Part shown: piece after piece, positions 24,284 through 33,000 of the stretch
Position numbering within the stretch: the first letter of the stretch is position 1
How the letters are laid out: each line of letters starts with the position of its first letter
Source: Candidatus Saccharicenans sp.
Lineage (GTDB): Bacteria > Acidobacteriota > Aminicenantia > Aminicenantales > Saccharicenantaceae
Assembly (NCBI GenBank): GCA_030017715.1
Contig: JASEIU010000003.1
Location: 62,001 to 126,000, forward strand
Reading direction: 5' to 3'
DNA: 64,000 nt
Notes under the pieces: model-generated
Databases searched by the model: none
What the model saw: only the letters and a program-made list of their open reading frames with translations
Told to the model about the DNA's origin: nothing
Position numbers and translations under genes: made by a program

Positions 24284-25996
24284 ATGAAAAAACGAGTTCT
24301 CTGGATACTGTTGATAATTTTTTTCTTTATGCTGATTATCGCTCTCGCCTTTTCCTATTTCTTTTATAAGATAGGTCCCAAAGAAGCGGCCGTTGCCTCC
24401 AACTCTTACCTGGAAATAAAGCTGGAAGGAAGACTCGACGACTATTCTTCTTCCATTCCCTTTATGGAGTTCTTTCCGGAAAGAACCGTCTCCCTCTTTG
24501 ACACCTGGATGAACCTGCGCAAGGCTGCCCGGGACCCCAGGATAAAAGCCGTGGTCATAAAATTCGGGATGCTCGAAGCCGACTGGGCCAAGATGGAAGA
24601 GTTGCGGCAATCGGTCCTGACTTTCCGGGAATCGGGCAAGCCAGTTATCGCTTATTTCGAAGAATTGCCCGAGGCCGATAAGGAGTATTACCTGGCCACC
24701 GCCTGCGACCGGATCGTCCTGCATCCTCTGGGCTGGCTGGGGATAAACGGCCTGGCCGCCTATGTTCCTTTTTTCAAGGGAACTCTGGACCGCCTGGGGA
24801 TAAAAGCCGAGTTCGAACATATTGAGGAATACAAAACGGCCTATAATCAATTTACCGAGGCCGGTTTCACCCCGGCTCACCGGGAGATGCTGCAGTCGAT
24901 ATATGAAGATATTTTCAACTATTATCTGAAGGAAATAGCCGCCGCCCGGCACAAGACTCCAGAAGAAATGCGGCAGCTGATTGATAAGGGTTACTTCAAA
25001 GGCAACCAGGCGGTGGCCAGCGGGCTGGTGGACGAGCTGGCCTACGAAGACCAGCTTTTCCAGAAGGTTGGCCTGGAAAAATTCAGGGAACTATCACGCC
25101 TCTCCAATGAAAAATACGCCAGCGTCAGACCGGAAGGACTGGGATTGAACCGGGGAAGAAAAGTCGGCCTGATTTTCGCCGGAGGGACCATTCTCAGCGG
25201 TTCGGCCGAGCAGATAGTCCTGGGCAGCGAGACTTTCAGTCGCTGGTTGAGGGCCGCCGTCAAGGACAAATCCATCGAGGCCATAATCGTCCGGGTGGAC
25301 AGCCCCGGCGGGTCGGCCGTCGGCTCTGACATCATCTGGCATGAGCTGGTCAAAGCCAGAGGCGAGAAACCGGTCGTCATTTCCATGTCCGGCCTGGCCG
25401 GGTCCGGTGGCTACTGGCTCTCCCTCGGGGGGCACCGGATAATCGCTCAGCCCCAGACTCTGACCGGCTCCATCGGGGTTATCGCCGGCAAGTTCAGCTT
25501 TGAAGGTCTGATGCAGAAACTGGGACTGACCACCGACAGGCTGGTCATAGGAAAAAACGCCGACGCCTTTTCCCTCTACCGCAGCTTCACTCCCGAAGAA
25601 AAAAAGATCCTGCGGGATGAAATCGGCTACATTTATGAACAATTCCTGGAGCGGGTGGCCACCACCCGCAATCTGCCTCTGGAAGAGGTGGAACGTCTCG
25701 GCCGGGGCCGGGTCTGGACCGGACGCCAGGCCAGAGAATTAAAACTGGTCGACGACTTGGGAGGTCTGTCCCGGGCAATGGAGGTGGCCCGGGAGCTGGC
25801 CGGGATGACTCCGGAAACTGAACTCCGGCTGGTAGTCTGGCCCGCCAAGCGCAGTCTGTGGGACCTCATCCTCGGCAGAAAAACGGAACTGACCCGGGCC
25901 AGATCGACGGTTGAGCTTCTGTCCCGGGCCAGAAAAACGCTGGAAATTTACTCCCGGGCCAGGGTCTGGGCTCTGATGCCTTTCTGGGTATATTAA
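24284..25996 (+). CDS. sppA: SppA, signal peptide peptidase (long 67K type)
   Basis: Membrane-anchored serine protease that degrades cleaved signal peptides. An N-terminal membrane segment spans about 3-28. Two tandem SppA domains follow. The N-domain carries the catalytic Lys in EEYKTAYNQF (K184). The C-domain carries the nucleophile Ser in LAGSGGYWLSLG (S374), after the RVDSPGGSA block. At 570 residues it matches the double-domain E. coli type. AGCAGGAGG sits five bases before the ATG. No obvious partner is adjacent. Confidence 0.95.
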   Translation: MKKRVLWILLIIFFFMLIIALAFSYFFYKIGPKEAAVASNSYLEIKLEGRLDDYSSSIPFMEFFPERTVSLFDTWMNLRKAARDPRIKAVVIKFGMLEADWAKMEELRQSVLTFRESGKPVIAYFEELPEADKEYYLATACDRIVLHPLGWLGINGLAAYVPFFKGTLDRLGIKAEFEHIEEYKTAYNQFTEAGFTPAHREMLQSIYEDIFNYYLKEIAAARHKTPEEMRQLIDKGYFKGNQAVASGLVDELAYEDQLFQKVGLEKFRELSRLSNEKYASVRPEGLGLNRGRKVGLIFAGGTILSGSAEQIVLGSETFSRWLRAAVKDKSIEAIIVRVDSPGGSAVGSDIIWHELVKARGEKPVVISMSGLAGSGGYWLSLGGHRIIAQPQTLTGSIGVIAGKFSFEGLMQKLGLTTDRLVIGKNADAFSLYRSFTPEEKKILRDEIGYIYEQFLERVATTRNLPLEEVERLGRGRVWTGRQARELKLVDDLGGLSRAMEVARELAGMTPETELRLVVWPAKRSLWDLILGRKTELTRARSTVELLSRARKTLEIYSRARVWALMPFWVY

Positions 25997-26034
25997 GTTC
26001 AGCTCGGCCCCGGAAGGGCGGCCAGAGATGAGTC

Positions 26035-26346
26035 TTACTTTTTCTCCCTGACTATGACCTTTTCGCCCGGTTTTATAAGCCAGAGCTTTTCTCTGGCTTC
26101 TTTCTCCAGGGCTGCCGGATTTTTCTCCAGTTCTTTGATCTCAGCCTCCAGTTTTTCTTTCTGCGCCGTCAGGTCCTGTATCTGAGCCTGGAGTTCCTGG
26201 TACCTTCTCCTGGATTTCTGGATGTCAAGGAAACCCTTTTTCCCGAAAAAAGTGGTGAAAAGTGTGGTCAGCAGGAATATGGCCACCAGCAGATAAAAGA
26301 ATTTTTTTCTGGTCGAAGTCTGACCGGCAGTCCTGGCCTTTTCCAT
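26035..26346 (-). CDS. ftsB: FtsB/DivIC-family septum formation initiator
   Basis: 103 residues. A short basic cytoplasmic end is followed by one membrane segment (about 15-33, FFYLLVAIFLLTTLFTTFF) and a leucine-heptad coiled coil (about 45-80, YQELQAQIQDLTAQKEKLEA). The terminal block AREKLWLIKPGEKVIV is the family's conserved end. It partners with FtsQ and FtsL in the divisome. The ATG at 26346 overlaps the phosphohexomutase stop by one base (TGATG); a longer start at 26415 would lie inside that gene and adds non-conserved residues. Confidence 0.88.
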   Translation of the reverse strand: MEKARTAGQTSTRKKFFYLLVAIFLLTTLFTTFFGKKGFLDIQKSRRRYQELQAQIQDLTAQKEKLEAEIKELEKNPAALEKEAREKLWLIKPGEKVIVREKK

Positions 26347-27743
26347 CACAGCAGCTCCAGTCCGGCCCGGAGAAGAGCCCGGGCTTCTTTCTCGTTTCCG
26401 GCCTCGGCATAACACCTGATGAGCGGTTCGGTCCCGGAAAATCTGAGAATCAACCAGCGGTCGTCGTCCAAATCGAGCTTCAGGCCATCCATGGTCTCGA
26501 CCGACTGCACCACTCTTTTACCAAGTCGGTCAGGAGGATTCTTGATCAGCGCTTCCAGCTTGCCGGCCCTGTCCGGCGTGAGCTTTACATTCTGCCGGGC
26601 GCCAACCATCAAGCCGTATTTCCTGAAAAGCTGCGCCAGGAGCTGGGACAGGCTCAGGCCGCAAGCGGCTACCATCTCCGTTACCAGCAGTCCGGCAAAA
26701 ATGCCGTCTTTCTCCGGCAGGTGGTCCCGAACCGCCAGGCAGGCGCTCTCCTCCCCGCCGAATATGATTTTATTCTGCAGAAACAGGTCGGCCATGTACT
26801 TGAAACCGACCGGCGTTCGGTAGAGAGGCACATCATAGTGCCTGGCAATCCGGTCGATCAGGTGGGTGGTGGTCACCGACCTGGCCACTCCCCCGCGCCA
26901 GCCCTTAACCGCCAGCAGGTATTCGAGGAGCAAAGCCAGGATATAATTAGGAATGACCACTTCCCCTTTCTCGTTGACTACGCCGAATCGGTCTCCGTCG
27001 GCATCGGTGGCCAGGCCAAGAGCGCAGTTCTTATCCCGGACCAGCCGTTTCAGCTGGGCCAGATTGGTTTCGGTGCAGGAAGGAGAAATGCCGCCGAAGT
27101 AGGGGTCGATGTAGCCGTGAATCACCTCGATCGGAATCCCGTTCTCTTCCAGGATTTCATCCAGGTATTCCCGGCTGGTGCCGAACAACAGGTCGATGCC
27201 GACTTTGAGGCCAGATTTTCTTATGGCCTCAAAGTCAATTTTATTCTGCAGGAATTCCAGGTAATCGTTCTGCAGGTCGACCCGGTGAATAAAGGAATGG
27301 TCAGGGTAATAATGCGGAGCTACGTTTTCCGGCCGGACCCTCTCGACTTCCCTTTCAATCAGTTCGGTTACTTCGGGCAGAGCCGGAGCCCCGCTGGCCA
27401 CGTTGAATTTTAAGCCGTTGAATTCAGGCGGATTAAAGGAAGCGGTGAAATTTATTCCGCCGGCATGCTGGCCTCGGATGATACGGTAGGCCAGAGCCTG
27501 CGACGGACAGTCGCGATCAGCCAGGTAAACCTGAATCCTGTTCCTGGAAAGAAGAGCAGCCGCTTCCTCGGCAAACCTTTCTGAAAGGAAGCGGGTGTCA
27601 TAACCGATGACCAGCGACAGCTCTTTCCCCGGATACTGCTCCCGGAGGCAATTGGCAATGGCCTGCACCACCCGGCGGACGTTGGAGAAGGTAAACTCCT
27701 CTCCCATTACCGCCCGCCAGCCAGAAGTGCCAAACCTGATCAT
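26346..27743 (-). CDS. Phosphohexomutase family (phosphoglucomutase/phosphomannomutase type)
   Basis: Alpha-D-phosphohexomutase that interconverts hexose 1- and 6-phosphates through a phosphoserine. It has RFGTSGWRAVMG at the N-terminus, the Mg2+ loop DADGDRFG, the sugar loop GGEESACL and the phosphate loop RFSGTEPLIR, so all four domains are present in 465 residues. The active loop reads TASFNPPEFNG: Ser102 is kept, but the almost invariant His of TASHNP is Phe. The size and GTSGWR fit the PgcA/PgmB-like branch. It is cotranscribed with ftsB (one-base overlap). Confidence 0.9.
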   Translation of the reverse strand: MIRFGTSGWRAVMGEEFTFSNVRRVVQAIANCLREQYPGKELSLVIGYDTRFLSERFAEEAAALLSRNRIQVYLADRDCPSQALAYRIIRGQHAGGINFTASFNPPEFNGLKFNVASGAPALPEVTELIEREVERVRPENVAPHYYPDHSFIHRVDLQNDYLEFLQNKIDFEAIRKSGLKVGIDLLFGTSREYLDEILEENGIPIEVIHGYIDPYFGGISPSCTETNLAQLKRLVRDKNCALGLATDADGDRFGVVNEKGEVVIPNYILALLLEYLLAVKGWRGGVARSVTTTHLIDRIARHYDVPLYRTPVGFKYMADLFLQNKIIFGGEESACLAVRDHLPEKDGIFAGLLVTEMVAACGLSLSQLLAQLFRKYGLMVGARQNVKLTPDRAGKLEALIKNPPDRLGKRVVQSVETMDGLKLDLDDDRWLILRFSGTEPLIRCYAEAGNEKEARALLRAGLELL

Positions 27744-27774
27744 GAGCCTTTTTTTATTTAAATATCAAAAAAAA

Positions 27775-27801
27775 ATTATCACAAGAAAAAATTTATTTCA
27801 A
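27775..27801 (-). promoter_or_regulatory. Candidate promoter for the phosphohexomutase-ftsB unit
   Basis: On the minus strand: TTGAAA (27801-27796), 15-base spacer, GATAAT (27780-27775) with an extended TG (TGTGATAAT). The spacer is short but the extended -10 compensates. The -10 lies about 30 bases before the ATG. Confidence 0.45.
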
Positions 27802-27877
27802 TTAACCGGACCGGCCAAAATCAGCACCTGACCGGACCTTTTCCTTTCCGGGTGGGTTTAAAAAATTTCACGCTACC

Positions 27878-27923
27878 GCGGTCTTAAAAATCGGCGGCGG
27901 CCGCCTGACTGTTTTAAGACCGC
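27878..27923. repeat. Nested inverted repeat between divergent genes
   Basis: A 12-base perfect stem GCGGTCTTAAAA (27878-27889) pairs with TTTTAAGACCGC (27912-27923). The 22-base loop itself contains GGCGG-CGG-CCGCC, a second small hairpin. It lies between the divergent phosphohexomutase and SpeE-like genes (27744-28047), so it is not a terminator for either. It could be a structured leader of the 28048 gene, a dimeric protein site or a small mobile palindrome. I see no second copy in the window. Confidence 0.75.
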
Positions 27924-28047
27924 CATCCGGCCCCTGGCCGATAAAATGCCGACGCCCCGTTTTTATGTTTTCTGTCAGGAGGCGACGAAAACCGGGCTGG
28001 CTTTAATTGACTGAAAGCTCTCAATATCATAACCTTGAAGTGAACCG

Positions 28048-30492
28048 ATGTCGGCACAAGCAAGAGTCCTGACTGGCGTGTCCCTGGTCTCGGCCCAGAT
28101 TCTGGCTCTGGAATTGGTTCTGACCCGGTTCTTCTCCATTTCCCAGGGTTACCATTACGCTTTTTTGGTGGTTAGCCTGGCTTTCCTGGGATTCGGCGCC
28201 GGTTCCCTGTTTCTTTTTTCCGGGCCGCTCAAAAAATTTCTTAACGGGGCAGGAGCCCTGGGCTTGCTGGCTCTGCTGTTAAGCCTGTCGGTGCTGCTGG
28301 TTTTTTTTCTCTTGAACCGGCTGCCCTTCAATCCGCTGGAGCTTCTCTGGAACCAGGCCCGGCTGGGAATCATGTTCATTCATTATCTGATTCTGAGTAT
28401 CCCCTTCCTGTTGGGCGGGCTGACCATTTCTCTGGCTCTGACCAGGCTGTCCGGTCTGGTTCACAAGGTCTATTTCGCCGACCTGGCGGGCGCGGCCGCC
28501 GGCCTGGTTCTTTCGGCGCTGAGTTTCCGGGCGGCCGGCGACCGGGGGGCTATCTGGCTGCTGGTTCTTCTGCCCCTGGCGGCTTCCTGGTTTTTTATTC
28601 CTGGGAAAACCTTCAGCCCGACCCTGAAAATCGGACAGGCCCTGGGAACCGGACTGATCATTTTGGCCGTTGTTCTGGCCGGCCCGGAATTGGGTTTCAG
28701 GATCTCCGATTATAAATCCCTGGCTTTTTTCCTGAAGCCGAAAGGTGCTGCTCTGACCGCCACCCGATGGGACGAGAAAGCCCGGCTTGACCTGTTCGAA
28801 TCGCCGATTGTCCGCTATGCCCCTGGACTGAGTTTGAATTACCGCGGACCGCTTCCGGAGCAGGCCGGAATTTCCCTTGATGCCGAAAGAATTTACGCCC
28901 TGAACAAAAATATCGAACCCGGGAAACTTCCGACCTTCCTGGATTACCTACCGCTCTGGCCGGCTTTTGATTTCAATTCGGGCGGCCGCTTCCTGCTGCT
29001 GAATCCGGTCGGCGACCTGGAATTGCTGTTGAGCCTGAAAGCGGAAGCGGCCGAGATTACCGTCTTCGAAGAAAACAACCTGCTCCGGGAAGTGCACCGG
29101 GAATGGCTGAAACGGTTAATCGGAACGAGGAGCTCAGAGACACTCCCTGACCTCAGAACGGTCGAGGCCAGGTCCGGGCTGAGTTATGAAAGAAAGAGAG
29201 GCAAACAATTCGACCTGATCGTTTATTCCCTCCCCGACCTGCCGGGCAGTCACAGCACGGGCTTCTTCGGGCCGGGAGAAGACTACCTGATGACCGGCGA
29301 AGCGGTTGACCTGGTTTTCGAGCTTCTGTCTCCCCGGGGCCTGGCAACCGCTCTTTTCTATTTCCTGCCGCCTCCCCGCCAGGAACTGCGCTTCCTGGCA
29401 CTCTGGGTGGAAGGGCTCGAAAAGCGCGGTCTCCAGGCCGAAAAACATATCCTCTTCTTGAGGACCGTTGAAACCGTAACCCTGTTAATAAAAAAACAGG
29501 AATTTTCCGACCAGGAAATAAGACGGCTGGAAAAATTTGCCGCCGACCGCCTTTATGACCTGACCGTTCCGGGCGCGGCCGCCGGCGTCAACCAGGAGCC
29601 TTCAATTAAAACCGACCTTCCGGCCTGGGAAGACCTGGCCGGGAGGCTTTTTGACCGGGAGAATCGACAGTCTCTTTACAGAAACTATCTATTTGACATC
29701 AGTCCGCCTGAGGACAACCGGCCTTTTTTCCGCGACTTCATGAAATGGAAACGCTGGGCTGATATCAGAAAATTTTTCAACCGGAGAGTCTATCCGCTGT
29801 TCATCGGGAAATACCTGCTGGCCTTTCTTCTGATTCAATCCTTAAGCATCGGTCTGCTGGTTATTATTTTGCCTCTTTTGAGGTTTGCCCGCAGCCGGCT
29901 TAAGGCAGTCCCCCGGAAAGCCCTGGCCTGGGGCTACTTTGCCAGCCTGGGCGCCGGTTACATGCTGGTGGAGATCACCCTTTTCCATAAATTCATACTG
30001 CTTATCGGTCATCCGACCTATTCCCTGAGCGCGGTCCTTTTTTTCCTGCTCGTAGCTTCCGGAGCCGGCAGCCTGAGCCTGGCCGCTCTGAGCCGGAAAA
30101 TTGGAAAGACAGGGCTGGTGGCCTGGCCCTTGCTGTGCTTCCTGGCCATAATCCTGGAAATCGCCGCCCTGCAGCTGGCGGGGAATTTTTTCCTCGGTCT
30201 TGGTCAAGCCTGGCGCCTGTTTCTCTGTTTTCTGCTGGTTTTCCCGCTCGGTTTCTGCCTCGGAATCCCTTTCCCGGCCGGATTGAATCATTTCCAATCC
30301 GGGTCTCCGCTGATGATACCTTTTGCTTTTGCGGCCAATGCTTTCTTAAGCCTGCTGGCTTCGGTCTGGGGGCTGGTCCAGGCCCAGCTGTGGGGATACC
30401 GGTCGGTGCTGGCCGTCGCGGCCGGCTGTTACCTGTTAGCGTTTCTTTTTTTCTATCTCGCCTATCATCGGGACAAAGCGCACGTCGAGTAG
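28048..30492 (+). CDS. Polytopic membrane protein with embedded SpeE-like domain
   Basis: 814 residues: about six hydrophobic helices at 1-220, a soluble middle of about 350 residues (230-580), and about six or seven helices at 590-814. The middle resembles spermidine-synthase-like Rossmann proteins: DLIVYSLPDLPGSHSTGFF, then EDYLMTGEAVDLVFELLSPRG, then IDISPPEDNRPFF near its end. The nucleotide loop that should be GxGxG is degenerate (LLLNPVGDLELLLSL near residue 315), so SAM-type catalysis is doubtful. I recall similar membrane-SpeE fusions in other bacteria, function unclear. The ribosome site is weak. Its 3' end overlaps the opposing pcm gene by 57 bases. Confidence 0.75.
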   Translation: MSAQARVLTGVSLVSAQILALELVLTRFFSISQGYHYAFLVVSLAFLGFGAGSLFLFSGPLKKFLNGAGALGLLALLLSLSVLLVFFLLNRLPFNPLELLWNQARLGIMFIHYLILSIPFLLGGLTISLALTRLSGLVHKVYFADLAGAAAGLVLSALSFRAAGDRGAIWLLVLLPLAASWFFIPGKTFSPTLKIGQALGTGLIILAVVLAGPELGFRISDYKSLAFFLKPKGAALTATRWDEKARLDLFESPIVRYAPGLSLNYRGPLPEQAGISLDAERIYALNKNIEPGKLPTFLDYLPLWPAFDFNSGGRFLLLNPVGDLELLLSLKAEAAEITVFEENNLLREVHREWLKRLIGTRSSETLPDLRTVEARSGLSYERKRGKQFDLIVYSLPDLPGSHSTGFFGPGEDYLMTGEAVDLVFELLSPRGLATALFYFLPPPRQELRFLALWVEGLEKRGLQAEKHILFLRTVETVTLLIKKQEFSDQEIRRLEKFAADRLYDLTVPGAAAGVNQEPSIKTDLPAWEDLAGRLFDRENRQSLYRNYLFDISPPEDNRPFFRDFMKWKRWADIRKFFNRRVYPLFIGKYLLAFLLIQSLSIGLLVIILPLLRFARSRLKAVPRKALAWGYFASLGAGYMLVEITLFHKFILLIGHPTYSLSAVLFFLLVASGAGSLSLAALSRKIGKTGLVAWPLLCFLAIILEIAALQLAGNFFLGLGQAWRLFLCFLLVFPLGFCLGIPFPAGLNHFQSGSPLMIPFAFAANAFLSLLASVWGLVQAQLWGYRSVLAVAAGCYLLAFLFFYLAYHRDKAHVE

Positions 30493-31176
30493 CTGTTTAA
30501 CCACCGGCCGGCCGGCGGTCTTCCGCACCAGGGTCAGCGTCTGGAAGAAGACAGTGCTGCCCACCGGAATGACCAGCCGGCCCTCTTCTTTCAGCTGTTG
30601 AAATAGCGGGGGCGGAATATGGTTGGCGGCGCAGGTGACCAGAATGGCATCAAACGGAGCTTCTTCAGGCCAGCCGAAATAGCCGTCAGAGCAGCGAACC
30701 CTCACCCCGTCATAATGCCATTGCTTCAGGACCCCGGAAGCCCGCTCGGCCAGATTCTCCCTGATTTCTATCGAAAAAACCCGGTCGGTCAGCCGGTTCA
30801 GAACGGCTGCCTGGTAACCGGACCCGGTGCCGATTTCCAGCACCTTATCGCCTGGCTTGACTTCGGCCGCTGCCGTCATCAAAGCCACAATATAAGGCTG
30901 GGAAATCGTCTGCCCTTCCCCAATCGGCAGCGGATAATCCTCATAAGCATCCCGGCGGTATTCTTCGGGAACAAAAAGGTGACGGGGAACTGCCAGCAAG
31001 GCCTCGATTAATTTCTCCTCTTTAAGGCCGCGGGCCTGGATCTGGTATCTGACCATCTGTTCCCGCTTTTTCTGGAAAAAAGACTCGTCTTTATCCTGAT
31101 TGGCCTGCGGAATGACCCACGACAGGCAGAAAACCAGCGTCAGCCAAAGGCCCGGAAATGGATTCGGCTTCCTCAT
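30436..31176 (-). CDS. pcm: Pcm, protein-L-isoaspartate O-methyltransferase, probably exported
   Basis: Methylates isoaspartyl residues in damaged proteins with SAM. SAM motif I is VLEIGTGSGYQAAVL. The substrate-side motifs are AVPRHLFVPEEYRRDAYED and IGEGQTISQPYIVALM. Unlike the usual cytoplasmic enzyme it starts with a hydrophobic, signal-like segment (about 8-25, FPGLWLTLVFCLSWVIPQA) before the conserved helix, so it may act in the periplasm. The 246 residues fit the family plus a leader. Its 3' end overlaps the convergent membrane-protein gene by 57 bases. Confidence 0.92.
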   Translation of the reverse strand: MRKPNPFPGLWLTLVFCLSWVIPQANQDKDESFFQKKREQMVRYQIQARGLKEEKLIEALLAVPRHLFVPEEYRRDAYEDYPLPIGEGQTISQPYIVALMTAAAEVKPGDKVLEIGTGSGYQAAVLNRLTDRVFSIEIRENLAERASGVLKQWHYDGVRVRCSDGYFGWPEEAPFDAILVTCAANHIPPPLFQQLKEEGRLVIPVGSTVFFQTLTLVRKTAGRPVVKQLLDVRFVPMIGEIEKKKR

Positions 31177-31358
31177 ACTATTAATTTTATCGCAGACGCT
31201 CTAGAAGCGCCAGAAAATTATATCACCCCTTAAGAGTAAGGAAGCCATCTAAAATTCACCTCCTGATTAACCAGCAGCGGTGATTGACCGGGTTCCGGAC
31301 TATTTTTAAGCTCTGGAACAGGCTGGAAAGGGCAGAAACTAACTGTGAGAAAAAATAT

Positions 31359-31385
31359 TTGACATGGAGAAAATTTTTTGATAAT
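31359..31385 (+). promoter_or_regulatory. Candidate promoter for coaD-pil operon
   Basis: TTGACA (31359-31364), 15-base spacer, GATAAT (31380-31385). The predicted start would be about six bases before the coaD ATG at 31398, giving a nearly leaderless message. No Shine-Dalgarno site is visible before that ATG, which agrees. Confidence 0.45.
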
Positions 31386-31397
31386 TGATAAGTAAGC

Positions 31398-31910
31398 ATG
31401 CAAGGAACTAATCTCCTTAATGGAAAGAAGGCGATTTATCCCGGTTCGTTTGACCCCATTACCAACGGACATGTCGATATTATTCAAAGGGGAAAGAAGA
31501 TTTTCGACAAAATTATTGTGGGCGTTCTCGACAATCCCAAAAAATTGCCCCTGTTTTCTGCGGAGGAGCGGGTGGAACTGATAAGAGAAACTTTCGCCGG
31601 GGACGGGGCAGTGGAGGTCAAGACCTTCAGCGGCCTGCTGGTGGAGTTTGCCCGCCAGAACCAGGCAGATGCCGTAATCAGGGGCCTGAGAGCCATCTCC
31701 GATTTTGAATACGAGTTCCAGATGGCCCTGATGAACCGCAAGTTATGGAGCGAAATCGAAACCCTGTTCATGATGCCCAGCCTGAAATATTCTTTCCTCA
31801 GCTCCAACCTGGTCAAGGAAGTTTTCCAGCTCGGAGGCTGCATTAAGGACCTGGTTCCGCCGGTGGTGGAAGAGGCCCTTAAGAATAAATTTATGAATCT
31901 CAACAAATAA
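31398..31910 (+). CDS. coaD: CoaD, phosphopantetheine adenylyltransferase
   Basis: Fourth step of CoA synthesis: 4'-phosphopantetheine plus ATP to dephospho-CoA. It shows [19 protein letters not shown] with the TxGH-type nucleotide motif, the substrate-binding [30 protein letters not shown] and the C-terminal [13 protein letters not shown] (ISSTxVR block). It has about ten extra residues before the conserved strand. It is the first gene of the run with pilM 10 bases downstream. The CoaBC enzyme for the preceding steps is encoded at 40.5-41.7 kb. Confidence 0.96.
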   Translation: MQGTNLLNGKKAIYPGSFDPITNGHVDIIQRGKKIFDKIIVGVLDNPKKLPLFSAEERVELIRETFAGDGAVEVKTFSGLLVEFARQNQADAVIRGLRAISDFEYEFQMALMNRKLWSEIETLFMMPSLKYSFLSSNLVKEVFQLGGCIKDLVPPVVEEALKNKFMNLNK

Positions 31911-31920
31911 GGCGGTAAAA

Positions 31921-32997
31921 ATGTTCGGTTTAGCCAAGGAAAAGAGTGTGGTCGGGCTCGATATCGGGTCCTACTCAGTCAAGGCAGTAGAATTGAAAAT
32001 CAAGGAAAAGGGAGGGGCCACCCATTACGAAGTCCAGAAAATCGGCTACGAACCCCTGCCCCATGACGCCATCGTAGAAGGCACCATCATCGATTCCACC
32101 GCGGTCAGCGAAACCATCAAGCTGCTGTGCGAAAACGCTAAAATCAACACCCGCGAGGTGGCCATTTCGGTTTCAGGGAATTCAGTCATCATCAAGAAAA
32201 TCTCCCTGCCGGCCATGGACCCGCAGGAGCTGGCTGAGTCTATTACCTGGGAAGCCAAGCACAACATTCCCTACAACTACGAGGAAACCAACGTTGACTA
32301 CCATGTGGTCAAGTCCCCGAGGAGCACCGAAGGCACGGTTGATATCCTGCTGGTGGCAGCCAAAAAGGATAAAATCGCCAATTACAGCAACGCCGTCAGC
32401 ATTGCCCGGAAAAACCTGGTGGCGATCGAAGTTGACATCTTCTCCCTGGTCAACGCCTTTGAGGTCAATTACCCGGAAATCTTCAAAGAGAAGACCGTGG
32501 CCCTGATCAACATGGGGGCAAACATCACCAACGTCGGGATTGTGGAACACGGCGTGCCCCAGTTGTTCAGAGACCTGTCTCTGGGTGGCTATTTCTTTAC
32601 CGAGAACATCCGCAAGGAGTTGAACGTCTCTTTTGAAGAAGCCGAGGCCGCCCTCAAAGGCATTCCCGGCAAGAACATCAACGCCGACCAGTTTGCTTCG
32701 GTTCTGACCATGAACATCAGGGACCTGCTGGACGAGATGGAAAAGACTTTTTCTTTTTATGAGGCCGGAGAAAAAAGAGAGCGCCGCATCGAGCAGATCT
32801 TCCTGAGCGGCGGCCTGGCCCTGATCCCCAACATGGTCAGCGCCTTCGAGCTCAAGTTCCGGATCAAAACCGAGCTGCTCAATCCTTTCAGGTCGATTAA
32901 ATTCGATGAAAAGAAATTCGAGTCTATCTATTTTAACGAAATGGCCCCTGTCTTTGGGGTGGCCGTTGGACTTTCAACGAGAAAGGCAGAGAAGTGA
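31921..32997 (+). CDS. pilM: PilM, actin-like type IV pilus assembly protein
   Basis: Cytoplasmic FtsA-like protein that binds the N-terminal tail of PilN and links the pilus base to the alignment complex. ATPase-fold blocks: VVGLDIGSYSVKAVELK, the NTWEAKHNIPY-type segment ITWEAKHNIPYNYEE, ALINMGANITNVGIV and FLSGGLALIPNMVSAFE. The length of 358 is typical. Its ATG follows a GGCGG-type site 10 bases after coaD, and pilN starts three bases after its stop. Confidence 0.96.
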   Translation: MFGLAKEKSVVGLDIGSYSVKAVELKIKEKGGATHYEVQKIGYEPLPHDAIVEGTIIDSTAVSETIKLLCENAKINTREVAISVSGNSVIIKKISLPAMDPQELAESITWEAKHNIPYNYEETNVDYHVVKSPRSTEGTVDILLVAAKKDKIANYSNAVSIARKNLVAIEVDIFSLVNAFEVNYPEIFKEKTVALINMGANITNVGIVEHGVPQLFRDLSLGGYFFTENIRKELNVSFEEAEAALKGIPGKNINADQFASVLTMNIRDLLDEMEKTFSFYEAGEKRERRIEQIFLSGGLALIPNMVSAFELKFRIKTELLNPFRSIKFDEKKFESIYFNEMAPVFGVAVGLSTRKAEK

Positions 32998-33000
32998 GCC

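Noticed and set aside
26262-27413. 383-residue plus-strand frame antisense to the phosphohexomutase and ftsB genes
   Set aside because: No family motif or ribosome site; it mirrors a real gene with strong codon bias, which leaves open antisense frames.
27878-27923. Inverted repeat as a rho-independent terminator
   Set aside because: Neighbouring genes point away from it, so there is no transcript to end here.
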